A stretch of DNA of 64,000 nt, taken from contig NC_056000.1 of the NCBI RefSeq assembly GCF_018446385.1, positions 55,522,722-55,586,721 on the forward strand. The letters run 5' to 3'. The translations under genes and the position numbers were made by a program. The DNA comes from Zingiber officinale (lineage: Eukaryota; Streptophyta; Magnoliopsida; Zingiberales; Zingiberaceae). Below the pieces are notes generated by a model. That model was not told the DNA's origin and did no database searches. It saw nothing but the letters and a program-made list of their open reading frames with translations. Below, piece by piece: positions 22,374-33,895 of this stretch; positions within the stretch are counted from its first letter, which is position 1, and every line of letters begins with the position of its first letter.

Positions 22374-23931
22374 TGCTGGGGCAATTTCCCTAGGTCAAGG
22401 TTGACCAGTTTGACTAAACTTGAGTTGATCAAGCTTGAGTCAGGATTTGAGTTTTGATGTTTGACAGTATAAGGAGATTGCTGGAGCAATCGTCCGGTTA
22501 TAGAGATGGTCAAAGGGTTAACCAGGTTGATGAGAATACAAGTCAAGTAGGTCAAGGTTGACAGGAGACTTGACTGGGAAAGTCCTAACTGGATGTTAGG
22601 CATTTGGAAAGTCTTAGTGAGGAGCAAGGCAGGAGAAAGTTCTGGTGAGGAGCTAGGCAGGAGAAAGTCCTGGTGAGGAGCCAGGCAACGAAAAAGTCCT
22701 AGTGAGGAGCTAGGCAAGAGAAAGTCCTGGTGAGTAGCCAGGCAGTTGGAAAATTCAAGTGTGATCTTGGTAAAAGAGAAAGTCCTGGTGAGGAGCCAGG
22801 CAGTTGAAAAGTCCAAGCATGTGGTCTTGGCAAGGTAAGTCCTAGTATGACTTGGCAAGGAAGACTCGACAACTAGGATGAGGCCGAAAGAAGCTCCTGA
22901 AGGTAAGGCGTGAAGGATAGGGAGATATCTGAGGGACGCAAGGCTGATGGAGGAGGCTAGAAGGCTAGTTCAAGGTTTGTCGGGTGTGGCCAAATGCTAG
23001 GCATGGCGACCCAACAGGTCACGGTTGACCAGAAGTTGGGTTTGGGACTTTGGACTTAAGTTTGAGTCAAGTTCAGAGTGTTCAATCGATTGGGCGATCG
23101 ATTGAACAGGGTCCAAATCGATCGGTCGATCGATTTGGACTGTGTTGCGATTGTGGGAAGGCCCAATCGATCAGTCGATCGATTGGGATGTGAAATCGCG
23201 AGCACAGAGACTTTTCCAATCGATCGGGCAATCGATTGGAAGCTGCCAATCGATCGGTCGATCGATTGGGCAACAGAAGCTCTCACGCGGGTGCGAGAGC
23301 ACAGAAAGATGCTGAATCGATCAGGCAATCAATTCAGGCAGTCCCAATCGATCGGTCGATCGATTAGGAAGTGACTGTTGCGCAGGATGCAGGTGATGGA
23401 TGACTGGGATTGTGCGGAGCTGACGTGGCAATCGATTGGGGTTGATTTCAATTGATTGGGAGCACAGGATATAACCGTTACGGAGCGTTTTCTCCGTAGA
23501 TCTTTTGCGATTTCTTTCCTGCGATCTTTAGCGACTTTCTCCGATCTTCACTGTCAGTTCTTGAAGGCTCTTGGGAGTGTTCTCTCAAGGTTCAAGAGAC
23601 AACAACAAGCAACAAGTAAGCAAGAAGTAGTGTTTTCATTTGTATCTTGTACTCTCTTCTTGTATTTTTATTTGTGTTGTTGTGTGAGTTTGTACGAGGC
23701 TTCTCCACCTCCTGCTGTGACCGAAAAGAGTGTTTCATTAGTGGAGATAGTGTCGTGTGTGGATCATTGAATTAGTCACATATTCTTGAGGTGGATACTA
23801 AGTAAACCCTAGGTGTTAGCATCGTGAGTGTTTGTCTTCGAATATTCCGCTACACAACAAGACGAAGCAAACCGACACAAACGCGACGAAACGTTATTCA
23901 CCCCCCTCTAACGGGCACATCGGTCTCAACA
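22374..23931 (+). repeat. 3' LTR of copia element 1
   Basis: 1558 bp, TGCTGGGGCAATTTCC...GTCTCAACA. Same order as the 5' LTR: hairpin array 22570-22860, palindrome cassette 23080-23460, pyrimidine-rich part. The first TGTT has become TGCT. Confidence 0.85.
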
Positions 23932-23936
23932 GTTAC

Positions 23937-24150
23937 CTTCTCTTTCTTATTCAACGACCACCTAATGTATTACCAAGTGTTAACCAATACTTCAATAAAC
24001 AATAGTCTAATTGTAATTTATTAATTTAATATTTTATCTTTTTTATGATGACAATTGAATTTTTTTATTTTAAATATGTTTATTATGTTGTAAAAAATAT
24101 TATGTTAGCCCTAATTAAAATTTATCTTTGGATCCGCCCCTATGATCGGA
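23937..24150 (+). other. 3' remnant of the hAT element
   Basis: Continues the hAT sequence after the copia insertion: AT-rich, ending TTTGGATCCGCCCCTA (about 24128-24143), which resembles the 3' terminus of TTF-type plant hAT elements. The left terminus was not found. Confidence 0.4.
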
Positions 24151-24615
24151 GGCGTCTCCCACGTGAGGGGTGCACATAGTGAGTGTACATGCTATCTCCC
24201 ACGTTATTCTCCACGTGAGGGGTGCCCTGCCACATTAATAAATTCCTTGCTACCTTCCCTGCCCGAACTTGGCTGATAAATCAGATAACACCGAATCTGG
24301 GGAGATAACAAAATCAGTGAAGCTACAAGCCACGCAACAATTCTAACGCAGGCATCGTCACACATGAACAACACTCTAGTTAAACTACCAGCTGCTTTCT
24401 TATTCTGCATACATCTCCGACCAAGAAACACACGATATTACAATTTATAACACAAACACACACACACACACTAATTACCCAACTCAAGGAGACGAGGAGC
24501 AGAACCCCTCTAACTCATCCACGCGCGCGACCCACAGCATACAACATACACAAACCACGCCTACTTATTCCTGCATAGATCTAATTCTAAAGGATCTTAC
24601 ATGATACGGCAAAGC
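24151..24615 (-). other. 3' flank of the DRM1/ARP gene
   Basis: Contains the 3' untranslated and downstream DNA of the minus-strand gene. A short near-repeat CACGTGAGGGGTGC occurs at 24169 and 24220, and a (CA)n tract at 24451-24471. No other gene seen. Confidence 0.5.
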
Positions 24616-25284
24616 TTAGCCTTCGAAGGGAGGATATGAAGAAGAAGACCCAGCCTCCTCCTCCTCCTCCCCTTTCCTCCTGTACGCTTCCGACACCCAC
24701 CTCCTACTGAATCGATTCCCCTCCTTCCCTCCAGCGCCTACGCAATTAATTGAACCAATCAATCAATCACCTATTCATACGTGGGAGGCACAAAAGAGAA
24801 AGCAGCTGTTCTAGATGTTTCTAGATGGTTAAAATGACCAAAATGCCCACGTAGAATCATCATCGTACAGATACAGCAGGGAACCCTAGATCCGAGAACG
24901 TACCTGAAAAGGGGGATTTGGGAGTAGTGGATCCCGCCGGCGAAGTGGGCGGCGTCGCTCCGCTCCCGGGCGATGCCCACCCGGGCGGTCTTTTTATCAT
25001 AATGCTCCTTGTGACCCGCATCGGCGTTTCCTCCGCGGGGCCGTCGCCGCCAGCGGCGTTGGTCCATCCTCCCTTGGGCGATTCCGATTCGTCTGAAAGA
25101 AGATCACGATGAAGCAAGCTTAGATCTAAGGTCGAGGCGAGAAATGAAGGGGGAGGAGGGAGGGAGAGGTACCTTTTGCCGCGGTGCGGAGGGAGAAGGA
25201 GAGCGGCTTGCGTAGGCGGCCGAGGCCGGAGTCGGGGCGGGGGCCGGCGAGGGTGTCGTCCCAGAGCTTGTCGAGAAGACCCAT
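24616..25284 (-). CDS. DRM1: Dormancy-associated/auxin-repressed protein (DRM1/ARP family), three exons
   Basis: Exons 25284-25173, 25092-24904 and 24737-24616 join to 423 nt (140 aa plus stop). Splice sites are canonical: GTACCT...TTTCAG and GTACGT...GCGTAG. The protein starts MGLLDKLWDDTLAGPRPDSG, then RLRKPLSFS; exon 2 has the family hallmark VTRSIMIKRPPG followed by a PPTSPAGST segment; exon 3 has RFSRRWVSEAYRRKGEEEEE and ends YPPFEG. This order and length fit the plant dormancy/auxin-associated family (PF05564): small, disordered, probably soluble proteins whose mRNA rises in dormant buds and after sugar or light starvation and falls with auxin. The biochemical function is not settled. 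No stop or frameshift is seen, so it looks intact. A Retand-like element is inserted about 420 bp upstream of the start. The symbol is by family, not orthology. Confidence 0.9.
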
Positions 25285-25705
25285 GGAAGACTGGAGTCGG
25301 AGATGCCCACTGACTAGTGAGGAGTGTGCGGGCGGCTGTCGCAGAAAGAAGATGCGTTGGCCTTGTCCAGAAGGATCTGGAGTTATGAGGATTAAATTTA
25401 GGACGCTTTAATAAACGTCGCATTCGGATTTTTAAGATTATCTCATCATATTTTATTATTTATTAAACATGCATCTAATCTTTAAAAAAATCACTGGTTT
25501 TTTTTTTTTAAAAGATCATTACCGACTGTCCACTCTCATGCTGCCTAATTGATGGGACGAAATTAAAAATTAAAAAAAAGGACGAAATTTAAAATTTTAA
25601 AAAAAACTCACTAAAATATTTCCATCAGTATAATACAATTGTTGAAAGGATGATACATCATCCACTCATTATTATTAAATGACGTATTAATTTATTTAAT
25701 CTTTC
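25285..25705 (-). promoter_or_regulatory. 5' leader and proximal promoter of DRM1/ARP, truncated by element B
   Basis: About 420 bp between the DRM1 start codon and the LTR of element B. The first 120 bp are CT-rich leader; 25420-25700 is AT-rich with homopolymer runs. The sequence that originally lay further upstream resumes at 39178, beyond the 13.5-kb insertion. Confidence 0.6.
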
Positions 25706-26500
25706 TGATCCGATGATAAAAGCGGGGATCCTCGTTGGTGGAATATCAATGACACGTAGAGGTTAAAGATCAAGAGATTCAACCTTGACATCCGGCGGAC
25801 CGGGCGAAGCAGGCCGACCAACCGGGCGAATCCCCCCGAGCCGAATGAAAGACAACCCGACTGGGGGTCGGGTTTCCGATGCTGTAAAAAGGTTTCAAGA
25901 GCCGAGCGGGTTGTCCGTTCGGCCGGTGCACAAGACAACACGAGCAGGAGCAGTCTCATCCGAGCATATGACCGATGCAGGAGTGATATGCCTGTCGAGC
26001 GGCCGACTCGCTCGGCCCTGGAACAGACAGAGAACGCAAGAGGACAAAGGAGATGGGATAACATCATCCTCGAGACACCTGCCGCCGACAAGCAACAGAG
26101 TTGGCGGTCGAGCCGTACACAGGATCATACGGTGGAAGCTTCCACCGTCACATCCAGGATATGCTCGGACGATTGCGGAATGACGCCAGAGGTACTTTTC
26201 TGGCACAGGCTCATTAAGGTATGCTTGGGGGAGCGTGCATGCATCGGGAAGCGTGCCTGCGTTTCCCCAGGGTCCTATATAAGGACCCCCAGACGTCGAC
26301 GAAGGTATGTGCAAATCTTTACTATAGCCACATTACACTACCTCTCTCGTTGCCTGACTTGAGCGTCGGAGGGTCGTCACCGGGAAACCCCTCCCGGCTC
26401 GGCTTCTTTGCAGGTTCGCCGGAGATCTACGCCACCAGTCGGAGATAGCGGAGCGTGCCACGTCCCCAGCGTCCGTCGACTCAACGCTCAGACAGGATCA
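25706..26500 (+). repeat. 5' LTR of element B
   Basis: 795 bp, TGATCCGATG...AGGATCA; TATATAA at 26276-26282. U3 differs from elements A and C, but the 3' third (GACTTGAGCGTCGGAGGGTC onward) is shared. Primer site 26504-26521. Confidence 0.9.
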
Positions 26501-26545
26501 AATTGGCGTCGTCTGTGGGAACGCACCTGAATCCGAGCCTAGAAA

Positions 26546-27830
26546 ATGGAAAAGCTGGACGTCAACTTCTGGTAACGCTCTCTCCCGAGGAGCTCAAAGC
26601 ACTCATCCAAGCACGAGCAGCAAAAATCGTGGAGCAACAGCAGAAAGCTCAGGCTGAGCGGGCAGCGCAGTAGGCGACATCAGCCTCGGGGGGTCGAGCC
26701 CCACCCGAAGACAAGCAGGAGCTGCTCTCAATATGGGGACAAAATAAGGGGCCGGTCGGCACTCAGATGGGGGCGCCGCCCGCCCCGATACCTTTTCATC
26801 GAGCTCTGTTCCAGACGCCCTCGGAGGTAGCGCAAGCCAATCAAGACAAGGGATATTCATAGGACGAAGCACCCGTCCAGGACGTCAGAAAAGGAAAGGC
26901 ACCCCGAACATACTCGTCACCCGAGCGGATCAACCGGTAGTTTTCAGACGTCATTCTTCGCGATCCGCTGCCGAAGCATTAAGCATTATGCACCCCCCGC
27001 GATCGGGGAGTACAACGGGACAACTGACCCAGATGACCACCTGGGTAAGTTTGACAGCACCGCCACTCTGCATCAAGACACAGATGGTGTGAAGTGCCGA
27101 GTGTTCCTCACCACGCTTTCGGGATCAGCACATCAGTGGTTTCGGAGACTGCCGGACGGATCCATCACAAGTTTCAAGGAATTCCGAACGGCGTTCCTCC
27201 ATCATTTTGCAAGCAGCAGGCACCACCAGAAGACAAGCGTCAACCTGTTTGCCATCAAGCAAGGCGCGAGAGAGCCGCTCCGAGCGTGCTGTTCAACCAG
27301 GTGGCCATGGACATTCAAATGGTCACCTCGGAAACAATGATGAACGCGTTCACGCAAGGGCTCGTGGACGCTGACTTCTTCCGCTCGCTCATCTGAAAGC
27401 CGCCCCGGGACTATGACCACATGCTGCACAAGGCCAACGAGTACATCAATGTGGAGGAAACCCAGGCGGTGAGAAGAAAAGAAGCCCTGAGTGACCAACC
27501 AGTTTCCGCCGAGCGGAAGCAGCCCATCAGTCACCAACCACCCAGAGGACTGCGAGCCGAAGCCGCCCGTCCTCATCAGCACGCTCGGCCACACGTCGTC
27601 CAGCAAGTCACGGCTGATCGGCCCAAGCCCAGGGGGAAGGTATAGACCCCGATGTTTTGTTCACTCCATCAGTCGGCTACTCACAACACCCGCGACTGTC
27701 GGAGCCTCCCCCCATCGCTCATTCCGTGCTGAGGAGTTACCGCAGCCGATCACATTCACCAGACCGGCAACACCGACAACGGAGCCCCGTTCAAAGGATA
27801 GAAAGGAGATCCCCCGAGCGGCAGCATCGT
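26546..27830 (+). pseudogene. Gag pseudogene of element B
   Basis: Starts at the ATG matching the element C gag start but is one base short, so frame is lost at once. Recognisable parts: the AAKIVEQQQKAQAER helix (about 26610-26670, then TAG); the capsid-like core 27089-27285 (RVFLTTLSGSAHQWFRRLP); a frameshift near 27285; MMNAFTQGLVDADFFRSLI ending in TGA (27394-27396); then KPPRDYDHMLHKANEYINVEE. This TGA is at the same codon as in element C. A copia solo LTR interrupts the region at 27831. Confidence 0.8.
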
Positions 27831-29512
27831 TGTTAGGATCGATGATCACGGCTAGAGAGGGGGGTGTGAATAGCCGACCCCAAATCTCGTTCGTTTCGTT
27901 CTACAAATCAAGGTTAGCGCAGCGGAAATAAAAACAGCGAAACAAAGACAAGAAATCAAACCTCAATACGCGTCGATGTAACGAGGTTCGGAGATGAAAC
28001 TCCTACTCCTCGGCGTGTCCGTAAGGTGGACGAAGCCTATCAATCCGTCGGTGGATGAGTCCCCGGAGAACCGGCTAATATATACTCCTTGTGGGTGGAG
28101 AAACCTCGCCACAATAACTCTTGCAACAGCAAGATAGAAGTACACAAAATACAAAGAAGCACAAGACAATATGAATGTAAAACAAACACGCTTGCCTTCT
28201 CGTCGACTGGTTGAAGCAGCAACTTCACGAGACGCCTACAACAGCAGGAACCCAGTCGAAGAAGCTCACACAAAGCTTCGGAACTCAACAAAGCTCAAGA
28301 GCACAGCAGCAGCTCAATAGGAAGAAGAGGAAGAAGAAGTAAGTAATCTCGAATAGTAGCTCCTCAACCCCTTTTATAACCTGCGAAGAAGGCACAGAAG
28401 AAACTAGCCGTTGCTACGCAACGGCTAGGATGTGGACCGATCAGGCCCTTCCCTGATCGGTCCACAAGGGTCCTGATCGGTCACAAGACCGATCAAGCCC
28501 TTCCCTGATCGGTCCCATGACCGATCAGGACCTTTCCCTCCTTCTGATCGTCTCCTTCTGATCGATCACTGATCGGTCTGCTGACCGATCAGATAAGCAA
28601 CAGAAAGCTTCTGTTTGGTTACTGATCGGTCACCAGACCGATCAGATAACCCAGCGTCTCACTGGATCGGTCACCAGACCGATCCAGGTTTAGAGCTCTC
28701 AGCCCTAAACCCTACTTGGTCCTGAGAACGAGCTACCGAGCCCTCTCCGACTTCGTCCGGTCCAGAGAACGAGCTACCGAGCCCTCTCTGACCTAGCCCG
28801 GAGAACGAGCTGCCGAGCCCTCTCCGACTTCGTCCGATCCAGAGAACGAGCTACCGAGCCCTCTCTGACCTAGTCCGGAGAACGAGCTGCCGAGCCCTCT
28901 CTGACTTCGCTTGCCAAGCTTCCATACTTGGACTTTTCCCGTGCCAAGCTCCCTGCTTGGACTTTTCCGTGCCAAGTCTCCATACTTGGACTTTTCACCA
29001 GATGTCTGGTCAACCTTGACCCATCTGGATTCCCCGTGCCAAGTCTCCATACTTGGGCTTTTCCCGTGCCAAGCTCCCTGCTTGGACTTTTCCGTTGCCT
29101 GGCTTCACTCACCAGGACTTTCACTTTCACCTAGCTTCACTCACTAGGATTTTCACCTGGCTTCTCTTACCAGGATTTCCCGACTGCCTGGCTTCACTCA
29201 CCAGGACTTTCCGAACTGTCTGGCTTCACTCACCAGGACTTTCCGAACTGCCTGGTTTCACTCACCAGGACTTTCCGAACTGCCTAACATCCCAGTTAGG
29301 ACTTCCCAGTCAAGTATCCGGTCAACCTTGACCTACTTGACTCTTCTTCATCCAACCTGATCAGACCCTGATCAGTATCTCTCCGCATGGATAACTGCAC
29401 CTGCATTGTCCATGTCTACATGTCTTTCTGTATTGTCAAACATCGAAACCATGACCAAGGTTTACGCTTGGTCAACTAGGTCAACCTTAACCTACTGGAA
29501 ATTGCACCAACA
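27831..29512 (-). mobile_element. Solo LTR of a SIRE-like copia element (GATCGGTC subfamily)
   Basis: 1682 bp, TGTTAGGATC...GCACCAACA, flanked by the perfect duplication ATCGT (27826-27830 and 29513-29517). Orientation is minus, because the conserved LTR 3' end (GGCTAGAGAGGGGGG) lies at the left. It contains tandem GAGAACGAGCTACCGAGCCC units (28723-28915), the hairpin array (28915-29320), and a palindrome cassette built on GATCGGTC...GACCGATC (28430-28690) in place of CGATCGATTGG. Confidence 0.85.
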
Positions 29513-29529
29513 ATCGTCAGCAGCCCGGA

Positions 29530-30177
29530 GCTCACCATCGGGCATCACACAAACGACCTCGACCTTCCGCTCGGGAGGAGGAAAATAGGGGCAACGCATC
29601 TCGAGGAGAGATCAACATCATCGTCGGAGGCTCGACCGGCGGAGATTCTAATAGAGCCAGAAAGGTGCACGCAAGGCAGCTGAGGATCCACGCGGTCGGC
29701 TGCAGCTAGGAAAGGGCGAGCGGACCCGAAATCAGCTTCGGGCCCAGGGACCTCGAAGGAGTTGAAGTCCCACACGATGACGCCCTGATCATTCGAGCGG
29801 TAATAGCCAACTATACTATTCACCACATTTTCATTTACACAGGCAGCTTGGTCAATATAATATTCAAGAAGGCCTTCGACCAACTGCAAATAGACCGAGC
29901 TGAACTACTGCCAATGACGACCCCCATCTACGGGTTCACTGGGAACGAAATCTTGCCGGTCGGCCAAGTCTGGCTAGCTATCTCGTTGGGCGAGGAGCCG
30001 CTCAGAAGGACAAGGACCACCACCTTCATCGTGGTTGATGCTCCTTCTGCATACGACGTTATCTTGGGGCGACTGGCGCTCAACGAGTTCCGGGCGGTCG
30101 TCTCTACCTTCTGCCAGAAGATCAAGTTCCCGGTGGAAGATCATAGGGGAGGTGCGGGGAGACCAACTGGCGGCTAG
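29530..30177 (+). pseudogene. Protease region of element B
   Basis: Aspartic protease of the retroviral type. The frame at 29848-30177 reads NIIFKKAFDQLQIDRAELLP, YGFTGNE and VVDAPSAYDVILGR. The active-site triad DTGS appears as YTGS (codon TAC at 29835-29837), so catalytic aspartate is lost. A TAG ends the preceding gag-linked segment at about 29588. Confidence 0.75.
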
Positions 30178-30180
30178 AAT

Positions 30181-31671
30181 ATGCTTTTTGGAAATGGTCT
30201 GAGCGAATCCAAGTCCGCTCAGAAAGTGTCGCGAGTCGAGGTAAATACTATAACCGAGAAACCTCCTTCTTTGGTTTATGAAGAAAAAGAGGAGGTGCAG
30301 ATTGACTCTTCCCGACCGGAGGCCACCACCTTCATAGCATCCGATCTGGAGGAGAAGCTGATCAAATGCCTACGGCAAAACTGCGACGTCTTCGCTTGGT
30401 CGACCCATGAGCTGCCAGGGGTCTCGCCAAGCGTGGCGTAGCATGAACTTCACGTCCGGCCGGACGCTCGGCCTGTGAAGCAAAGGAAGAGGGACTTCAG
30501 TGCGGAGCAGAATGTAATAATCCGGGCGGAGATAGAGAAGCTTCTAGAGGCCGACACATAAGGGAAGTGCAATTCCCAAGTTGGCTCGCAAATGTGATTC
30601 TGGTCTCCAAGCCGGGCAACAAGTGGAGAGTCTGCATCGACTTCCGAGACTTGAACAAGGCATGCCTGAAGGACTCCTACCCCTGCCTCGGATCGATCAG
30701 CTGGTGGACTCCACGGGCGGGTGCGAGTTGATATGCATGTTGGATGCATACCAAGGCTACCATCAAGTGTCGCTCGCCCGAGAAGACCAGGAGAAGGTCA
30801 ACTTCGTAAAGCGGACGACACCTACTGCTACAATGTAATGTCGTTCGGGCTGAAGAATGCAGGAGTCACCTACCAGCGTCTGATGAACAAGGTATTCAGA
30901 GAGCAGATTGGATGCAACTTGGAAGTGTATGTGGACGACATACTTATCAAGTCCTTCCGGGCGGCTAATCTCTACGCGGACATGGAGGAGACCTTCCAAA
31001 CATTGAGAAGATATGGCGGCAAACTTAACCCTCAGAAGTGTCTGTTCGGAGCAAAAGGCGGGCGCTTTCTGGGTTACATTGTGACCGAGCGGGACATAAA
31101 GGCGAACCCCAGCAAGATAAAGGCATTGCAGGACATGCCGCCTCCCAGAAATCTCCGAGAGGTACAGCGTCTCACCGGTCGGATAACGGCGCTGTCAAGG
31201 TTTATCTCTAAGACTGCCGACCGGAGCTTGCCATTTTTCAAAATTCTACGCAAAACCACCAAGTTTCAATGGAACGAAGAGTGCGATCGGGCATTCGAGG
31301 AATTGAAGACTTACCTGAATTCCTTACCCGTGTTGGCGAAACCAGCCGTAGGTGAGCCGCTCCGCATTTATTTATCTTCAACTGAGCATGCTGTGGGCTC
31401 AGCATTAGTAAGGCCTAGCGGTGAGGAACAGCCAGTGTACTTTTTAAGTCATATCTTAAAGGATGCTGAGTCTCGCTACACCGATCTCGAGAAGTTGGCT
31501 TTCGCCTTGGTCCTTGCCGCTCGGAGGTTGCGCCCTTACTTTTTGACGCACACCATTATTGTGATGATGAATAGCCCGCTAGCAAGGGTACTCCTGAACC
31601 CTGAAGCATCCGGACAACTCATCAAGTGGACGACGGAGCTAAGCGAATTTGACATCCAATACCAACCTTGA
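30181..31671 (+). pseudogene. Reverse transcriptase and RNase H of element B
   Basis: RT from about 30440: KWRVCIDFRDLN (about 30620), LDAYQGYHQV (about 30745), and the polymerase motif YVDD at 30928-30939. Frameshifts near 30550-30810 split the N-terminal half. From 30721 a single 316-aa frame runs through RT palm and thumb (LTGRITALSRFI) into RNase H (FEELKTYLNSLPVLAKP, LKDAESRYTDLEKLAFA). It ends at a TGA (31669-31671) where element C has arginine. The enzyme would copy element RNA into DNA in the particle. Confidence 0.85.
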
Positions 31672-32409
31672 TTGGCGATCAAAGCACAGTCCTTGGCAGA
31701 TTTCGTGACCGAGATACAAAAGTTCGAGCCCGAAGCTACATGGAAAATATATATGGACGGATCGTCCACTCGGCTCGGAAGCGGAATTGAGATCATGCTA
31801 CTTTCGCCTCAGGGAGAGCGGATGCATTTATTCGTTCGGCTGGACTATCGGGCAACAAATAATGAGGCAGAGTATGAAGCCCTCATAGCCGGATTGCAGG
31901 TCGCGCGGCATGTTGGAGCCAGTCGGGTGGTGATCCACTCGGATTCCTAGCTTCCCGCTCAGCAACTCATGGGCGCTTTTGAGATAAACAATGCAAGACT
32001 CAGATTGTACGCGGAGGCCTTTGAAAAACTCAAGACCGGCTTCACCGAGGTAGTGGTCCTGAAGATACCCCGAGCGGAGAACCAGGCGGCAGATGAGTTA
32101 GCCAAACTCGCAAGCTCAATATCGTCGGTCGTCATCCAACAACCAATCGAGCAAGTATCTTTGGTAGCGCATGTGGACCGGATGGATGGCCTTACATTCC
32201 CGAGCGATTGGAGAACAACCATCACGGAGTTTCTGCGCTCGGGTGCCACGCCGTCCGATCGGGAGGAAGCCCAGCTACTGAGGAGGAGAGTTGTCCGGTT
32301 CACGCTCATCGGAGATCAACTTTACAAAAAGGCGTTCTCCCGACCTCTGCTGAAGTGTGTCAGTTCGGAAGACGCCGAGTACATCTTCCAGGAAGTGCAC
32401 CAAGGATCT
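31672..32409 (+). pseudogene. Second (archaeal-like) RNase H and linker of element B
   Basis: Same frame as RT. YMDGSSTRLGSGIEIMLLSP, NNEAEYEALIAGL and VVIHSDS are the D, E and D motifs of the extra RNase H (aRNH) that marks the Tat lineage (Ogre/Retand). A TAG at 31948-31950 falls just after HSDS, and a TGA at 32410-32412 precedes integrase. Apart from these point stops it is well preserved. Confidence 0.8.
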
Positions 32410-33435
32410 TGAGGAGGTCATCCGGGCGACCGGTCTTTGGCAAGGAAGATCTTGCTGGTCGGATACTTCTGGCCAACGCTACACGAGGACGCCGCTCGGA
32501 CCGTCGCAACGTGTCTTTCCTGTCAGAAGTACCACTGTTTCTCACATAAGCCGACGGAAGAAATGAAAGCGTCCACAGTGTCTTGGCCATTCGACCAGTG
32601 GGGCATGAACATCGTAGGACCCTTCCCTATGGCGACCGGACAACAGAAGTTTCTATTGGTGGCAGTAGATTACTTCTCCAAGTGGGTGGAGGCTGAGCCA
32701 TTGGCCAAGATAACCGAGCACATGGTCAAGAAATTCATCTGGCAAAACATCATCTGTCGGTTCGGCATTCCGCGTCAGCTCGTGTCGGACAACGGACGAC
32801 AGTTCATCGGAAATCAGCTCGAGAAATGGTGCAAGGGATATGGCATTGAGCAGCACTTCACGTCTGTGGCGTATCCCCAAAGCAATGGTCAATCCGAAGT
32901 AGCCAACCGGGAGATACTCCGAATTCTTCGGGCTCGGCTCGATCACATGGGAGGAAGCTGGGTGGACGAGCTGCCGGGGGTCTTATGGGTCATCCACACG
33001 ACCCCTAAGGAGGGAACGGGAGTAACACCGTTCCACCTGGTGTATGGAGGCGAGGCGGTCGTCCCAGTCGAAGTCCGCGTAGAGTCCGTCCGGATCCAGA
33101 ACTACGACGAGGATAATTCTGAGCGGAGGCAACTAGAATTGGATTTGATCGACGGAGAGCGTGCCAAAGCGTCCGTCCGGCTGATGGGCTACAGGCAGAG
33201 AATGAAGCAGAACTACAACCGCCGCGTGATTCCCCGAGCATTCCAGGTGGGCGACTTGGTCCGGAAGAAAGTGAAGTCGGTCGGTGACGTAAGCAAGCTG
33301 GAGGCTCCCTGGGCGGGACCCTTCAAGGTCGTCGAGAAGCTCCGATCTGGAGCCTACTACTTGGAGGATGAGGATGGACAGCGTCTGCATAAGCCATGGA
33401 GCGCAAACCACCTCCAGCCCTATCGGGTCGGATGA
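32410..33435 (+). pseudogene. Integrase of element B
   Basis: Open from 32437 to 33435 (332 aa), in frame with the upstream region except for the TGA at 32410. Zinc-binding end CLSCQKY; catalytic core with WGMNIVGPF (the first catalytic Asp is Asn here; element C has Asp), VSDNGRQF (second Asp) and QSEVANREIL (Glu); C-terminal GPFKVVEKL and YYLEDEDGQ. It would insert the cDNA and set the 5-bp duplication. The D-to-N change suggests a dead enzyme. Confidence 0.85.
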
Positions 33436-33574
33436 AAGGTGCGCCGATGTAACATATTTTCATGAATATTCTATTCGGATGTATCTTTTGGCTGCGGGAA
33501 TGAAAGTTATAAGAACAAAGCAACGACATGAACATTGTGCGCCCATCGGATAGTTGTATAAAGGCATGGTGAAG

Positions 33575-33890
33575 ACCCCGTGCTGGGAGTATATTATCCG
33601 AGCCAAATGCTCGATGGTGAAGACCCTGTGTCGTTCGGCCGGGAGTATATTATCCGAGCCATAGGCTCGATGGTGAAGACCCCGTGTCGTTCGGTCGGGC
33701 GTATATTATCCGAGCCAAATGCTCGATGGTGAAGACCCTGTGCCATTCGGCCAGGAGTATATTATCCGAGCCATAGGCTCGATGGTGAAAACCCCGTGTC
33801 ATTCGGTCGAGCGTATATTATCCGAGCCAAATGCTCGAAGGTGAAGATGTGTCGTTCGGCCGGGCGTATATTATCCGAGCTAGAAGCTCA
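33575..33890 (+). repeat. 56-bp tandem repeats, element B
   Basis: Five to six units of 56 bp (GAGCCAAATGCTCGATGGTG, TCGTTCGGCCGGGAGTATAT). Homologous to the 56-bp blocks of element A; absent from element C. Confidence 0.85.
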
Positions 33891-33895
33891 TTATT

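Larger units (their letters stand above)
13336..23931 (+). mobile_element. Gag-only Ty1/copia element 1 (SIRE/Maximus-like)
   Basis: LTRs are at 13336-14850 and 22374-23931, TGTTGGG...CCAACA type. Flanks GTAAC (13331-13335) and GTTAC (23932-23936) differ by one base, a probable 5-bp target duplication. The primer site ATTGGTATCAGAGC (14851-14864) is the initiator-Met-tRNA type usual for copia. The purine tract AAAAAGGGGGAGA precedes the 3' LTR. The internal region has gag (14923-18769, interrupted) but no protease, integrase or RT that I can find. Two solo LTRs are nested at 15561-17798 and 19857-21693. Without them the internal region is only about 3.4 kb. Confidence 0.85.

Noticed and set aside
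24860..25423. 187-aa minus-strand ORF overlapping DRM1
   Set aside because: It reads through introns in another frame; the spliced three-exon model gives a recognisable 140-aa family protein.
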